From: Apostichopus japonicus
Taxonomy: Eukaryota; Echinodermata; Holothuroidea; Aspidochirotida; Stichopodidae
Assembly: GCF_037975245.1 (NCBI RefSeq)
Contig: NC_092568.1
Location: 20,367,001 to 20,431,000, forward strand
Length of the DNA stretch: 64,000 nucleotides
Direction: 5' to 3'
The stretch's first letter is position 1, and every line of letters starts with the position of its first letter. A program made the translations under genes and the position numbers. The notes beneath the pieces were generated by a model. It saw only the letters and a program-made list of their open reading frames with translations. It made no database searches and was not told the DNA's origin. This document shows, piece by piece, positions 59,924-64,000 of the stretch.

Positions 59924-62900
59924 CTGCAATGAGTAATATTAGAAAAAAGACCAATGACTTAAGTTAACATTCTAAGAGTGTAGAGTATTTACCATAAACA
60001 CAAATGCAATGTGGGTAGTTTGCACTAAATTTTACATACCAATAAACTATGATTTATTAGTGATTGCATCAACTATCTGCCAATATGTACAAGAGCCAAA
60101 ACCGGGGTTCAAAAACAAGATGATAAGACACTTATAATTGTGGATCTCAGAACTGTGCACTGTGCCAGGTATCCACCATTCAGAGCACAAACAACAGAGC
60201 AGGAAATATTCCTTTCTGTTTCTCTTTCTTCATATTCCACCTAATACCGAGTCAGCAAGCTGCAGGGCTGCTTTATCTTACATGCAGTGTACAATATGCA
60301 CGAATACTAAACATGTCATTACTGAATGACAGCTATTAACAGACCATGAATTTATTAACCACCTCCTTCACTGGCTCAAGTTCCAATATGTCACTAAAAT
60401 AATCAGATAAAATCACACTCCAGGGGGAGTTTTGTGGACTTTTTGACTCAATTTAATGAGAGATTATCTAGTCAGTCTTCGGATAGTATTTAAATCCATA
60501 AGAGTTGCTGTCACTCTTTAATGTACCTACCAAATAAGATCATTCAGAGACAAAAAGAAGAGAAAGATCAGAAAGACGTTCACTTGTCAGTTACATCAGT
60601 AATGTGGAATATTGGCAGAGTGAAACGATGAATGCGAACCTGTACAGTAGTATCTGACAGCAGATTTGGGATGCTACTTAAATCTAATGAACGGTATGAA
60701 GAGGCAAGAAAGCAGTTGCAATACCTTAGGATGGTACAGTATGAAGCATGTGTACAGATGCCTTTTGGCTGTTAGCTCTATCACTGTAAAATCTATTTCA
60801 GTTACAGTACTGTCGGGATATATACTGTATAACAATATCAGTTGTTCATATCTACTTCAAAAAATTGTGGAATGCAACTTGATTCATTTTGAAAACCTAC
60901 TGTACTGTAGGGTACCATTGATTGTAAAAGCTTTAACCTTCTTGACCAAAGCTTTGGCAAAACTTACTGAATTTTGTCAAATAACTTTACATTTAGAGTA
61001 ATTATATCTCATGATCTGCAAATTTAGCACACTGGGTCACTAGCTGAGATAACAGCCTTGCTGTTTTCTAGTGTCCTTCAAATGTTAACCTTCCTACTGT
61101 AATGTTAGTTTTGTATTAATCTTGTACAAGCATATGAAAAAAAAAATGGAAATTGAAACATTCCCTTGGAAAAACTTTCTGATTTTTTTGTAATAAGAGT
61201 GAAATCTGATGATTACTTACATGCCATAATCCCATCATAAAATTGTTCATTAGGTTTTTTTTTTGGTCAATCTTCATTTACAAGTATATGGTCTGGTCAA
61301 CTTTCACTTCAACTAATGAAGAATTGTATTGTATTGGAGTCTTGATTGGGCTTGCACATTGTTAAAACTACTGCTACAGGGCCGGGAAAATGTAGGAAAA
61401 TATCAATGCCTCTGCCCCACATATCGCTAGCAACCCATGTTAGTTTACAGTTTGGAGTCATTCAGTATACAATTCAACAACACCATTCAGTCAATGAAAA
61501 AGCTAAGTCAATTTGAATGCACAGTATAGCATTGAAGTCAACCCAGGTGATATATTATTTGCACAAAGCCTACACTGAAACATAGGGCTACGTGACCATA
61601 TATTTCATGACATTATGATCAACACGACACATCAAATCACTTGGCTCAAACATAAACCTCACTACACCCCGGTGCTGTCACTTCAGATAGTAGACGTGAC
61701 CTTGCACTCTACAACAGAGGAGCCCGGAAATTTTAGGCAAATGTGAAAAATTATTTAAATGGAGAACTATGGTGCTGAAAATTATTCTCTCTCCATTCCA
61801 AATGAATATTTTGAACCCTTCGACTCGGCATACATCTCACGTATGACTCGCTTATTTGAACTAAGCAGAAATGATTCACAATCACGACACACCCAAAACT
61901 ATGATCAACAGAGCAAGTGACTGGTTTATATTTAATACTGAACGGCGGTTGGGAGCTTAATCAAGCCTGAGGATATGACAAAGCCTTTTCAATGTATTTG
62001 CATGTAGTGAACTACTGTAGATATTAACTATTGAAATATTTGTTAACTTGCTAACATTTATCTCATGCCCATTATAAACATTAACGATGAGCATATAGAA
62101 TAAAAATGCAGAGTAAACAATAATTTCATAAAGATTTTAGCTGTATCTGTAGGATACATGTTATGGCATATATGTGAAAATATTACTGAAAGCATTGCAG
62201 TGTCTACTGTAAGTACTAATGTGAAACCAATGACACTTTAATCCATCAAAGAACAAATATATTGGATCAAAGGGAATATTAAAAAAAGATGAATCATACA
62301 TTCATAGCTCGGCTTTTTTCAGCTGATTGTTATCATTGTTTTCTTTTATATTGCTATACAATCATTCATTTCTTTCTTTCTCCACAACTTTCTAATCATC
62401 CAGCATTGCTACTGTGTAGTTACAATACAGTAAATTTACAAGATACAGTGCAGTTACAAAGATGAAGTTAGTTTGACAGGCTGTGAGAAGGTAGTAAAAG
62501 CAAAACGAGGGGGTGGGGGAGGGGGGGCTTATCTAATGCTTCCAAATACTGTACATATGCACAATTTAGGAAGAAGTAAATAACAATCCCCAGTTCACCC
62601 ACAAAGTAAACATTATTCACAGCATAATAACTAAATAACAATCATAAAAAAAACTCCCACTGCAATGTAGTAAGCCTTGATTTCTTCAAATTCATATCAA
62701 TAAAGATGTAAAGATTAACAAGTTTGAAAATTTTAAATTTGGGTCCATATTTTATAATGCATTTTTCCTTCTTTGTGGTTTACTCGCTGATTATATTGAC
62801 CTTTGGTGGCAAAATGTTTCTTGAGGGTATCTTAGTTTGATCATATTGCGCTCACATATTTGGAAACACTGCAGTCAGTTTGGTTAAGTTGCAGGGGGGG

Positions 62901-63714
62901 GAGGGCTAAAAAGCTACTTAAAAAGGATAACTTCAGACAAAATGTTAATTTTGATACATTGAAGGCTACTTCAATGAGTGCAACTGTATTAACCATTTTA
63001 TTGAAAGGAATAACCCTTTAAATCAAAGTTCATCAAATTCACTGCACTAACTTAGTACCAAAGTTTGCAACTCGACAGATCATGAAGTAGGAAACACAGG
63101 TTTCTATTATCTATATCAAAAACAAAACAAAAAAACTCATATATTACTGTCTATTATTACTGTCATATATTATTACTGTCATATATTATTACTGTCATAT
63201 ATTACTGTCTATTTATCAACCACACTGGCTCTTAATTCTTCCTGCAATCATTATCTTCTTATCAAAGATCCCTCCAAACCTCCCCTTTTCCCCCCTCCCC
63301 TTTGCCTGCCCCTTTAAATCAGACACATAAACATAACCAGAACCTCAATTGTTCCATCACAGTGTGGGCAAGAATTTTGCAATTTAATACAGATAAACAC
63401 TAATTTACTGTCAAAGATTTATCTTCTCAAAGAAAACACCTGTCCTCCATGCCTTCTAGTACTCTATACCAAATAATATCCTGTACCCCTAACCCCCACC
63501 CCCCCCCCCCTCTGCCACAACATACCATCCAATCCCCCTTCCTTCCACACATGTATGCTTTTGCCATCTAAGGCCTTCAATGTGTTGTCATTAGAGTACT
63601 GTGTAAAGCCTGCACTAGTGATGCCACAGTGAGAATACCACATGGATCTGTGTGTAAGGTTTCACACATAAGTCTTAGCATTGTCACTGCAGAGCTACAA
63701 AATTAAAATCTCAC
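59924..63714. other. Probable STARD9-like intron
   Basis: No convincing coiled-coil or FHA-coding segment was seen on the minus strand, and no plus-strand gene. AT-rich with a G tract at 62512-62528. Confidence 0.4.
63141..63207. repeat. Short tandem repeat, ~19-bp units
   Basis: TATTATTACTGTCATA units in three to four copies within the intron upstream of the stalk exon. Confidence 0.75.
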
Positions 63715-63766
63715 CATCCTGTTCAAATTCTGAGACACTGATGTTACTGTCAAGCGATAATTTAGC
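63715..63766 (-). CDS. Possible upstream exon of the STARD9-like gene
   Basis: Acceptor TTTTTACAGTAG and donor GTGAGA bound 52 nt encoding AKLSLDSNISVSEFEQD. It is the only exon-like segment noticed between 59924 and the right edge. Its phase 1 end does not join the next exon directly, so another exon would be needed. Confidence 0.25.
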
Positions 63767-64000
63767 CTACTGTAAAAATGTCATCATTCACTACTCACCA
63801 AATAATCACAAATAATCCATCCCGTGTGGCGTGTTTAAATGTAGAAAATTTAGTTTAAAACAGCACAACAAGGCAAGCTTCAGATTTAACCATGGAAACA
63901 GCTGCATGTACCATGTAAGAATCTACTAATTTTAGATGACCCTCTCTACAAAATGGTCTCTCCCAAATTAAAAGTTACTGCAACACTCCCAGTCAAAATA

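Noticed and set aside
60666-61001. Plus-strand frame of 111 residues
   Set aside because: Inside the presumed STARD9 intron; no start context, splice sites or domain.

Overview
The window is animal genomic DNA: interrupted genes with GT/AG introns, no operons, and abundant class II transposon debris, microsatellites and homopolymer G/C tracts. Gene content and repeat style (a STARD9-type kinesin, a secreted protein beginning 'SHFRGG' of a kind I remember from marine invertebrates, many hAT and TTAA miniature elements, a tRNA-derived SINE) suggest an invertebrate deuterostome, most likely an echinoderm. The species cannot be fixed from the sequence alone.

Two genes can be rebuilt exon by exon, both on the minus strand. 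Gene 1 runs from a signal-peptide exon at 18750-18890 through five more exons down to 7300. It is the N-terminal 364 residues of a cysteine-containing secreted protein; its 3' exons were not found. Gene 2 runs from beyond the right edge down to 39556 and is the tail of a STARD9-like kinesin-3. It has a coiled-coil exon (59745-59923), one uninterrupted 9.7-kb exon (49412-59148), a linker exon (47889-48237) and eight small exons (47474 down to 39556) that together encode a complete START lipid-binding domain. All reading phases close exactly over 10,951 nt. The motor domain lies outside the window.

Two weaker plus-strand coding candidates exist. One is an exon at 618-805 with a Cys/His pattern. 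The other is a 669-nt open frame (33737-34405) whose stop codon overlaps a consensus splice donor.

The rest is repeat-rich. Intron 1 of gene 1 (11.7-18.7 kb) carries two hAT-like elements with 5-bp target duplications and a LINE relic split by a hAT with a perfect 8-bp duplication. The 19-34 kb interval is dense with mobile DNA. It includes a TTAA-flanked miniature element family, a 5.6-kb composite insertion that splits one such copy, palindromic units separated by (TA)n, and a 2.2-kb element with eight copies of a 15-bp motif. The STARD9 introns carry a satellite with higher-order structure, a second minisatellite, and an inverted pair of miniature elements that flank one START-domain exon.

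The most novel-looking items are the 15-bp motif element (25738-27911), the composite insertion (25154-30717), sequence modules shared by transposons with unrelated termini, and the inverted repeat pair around the STARD9 exon.
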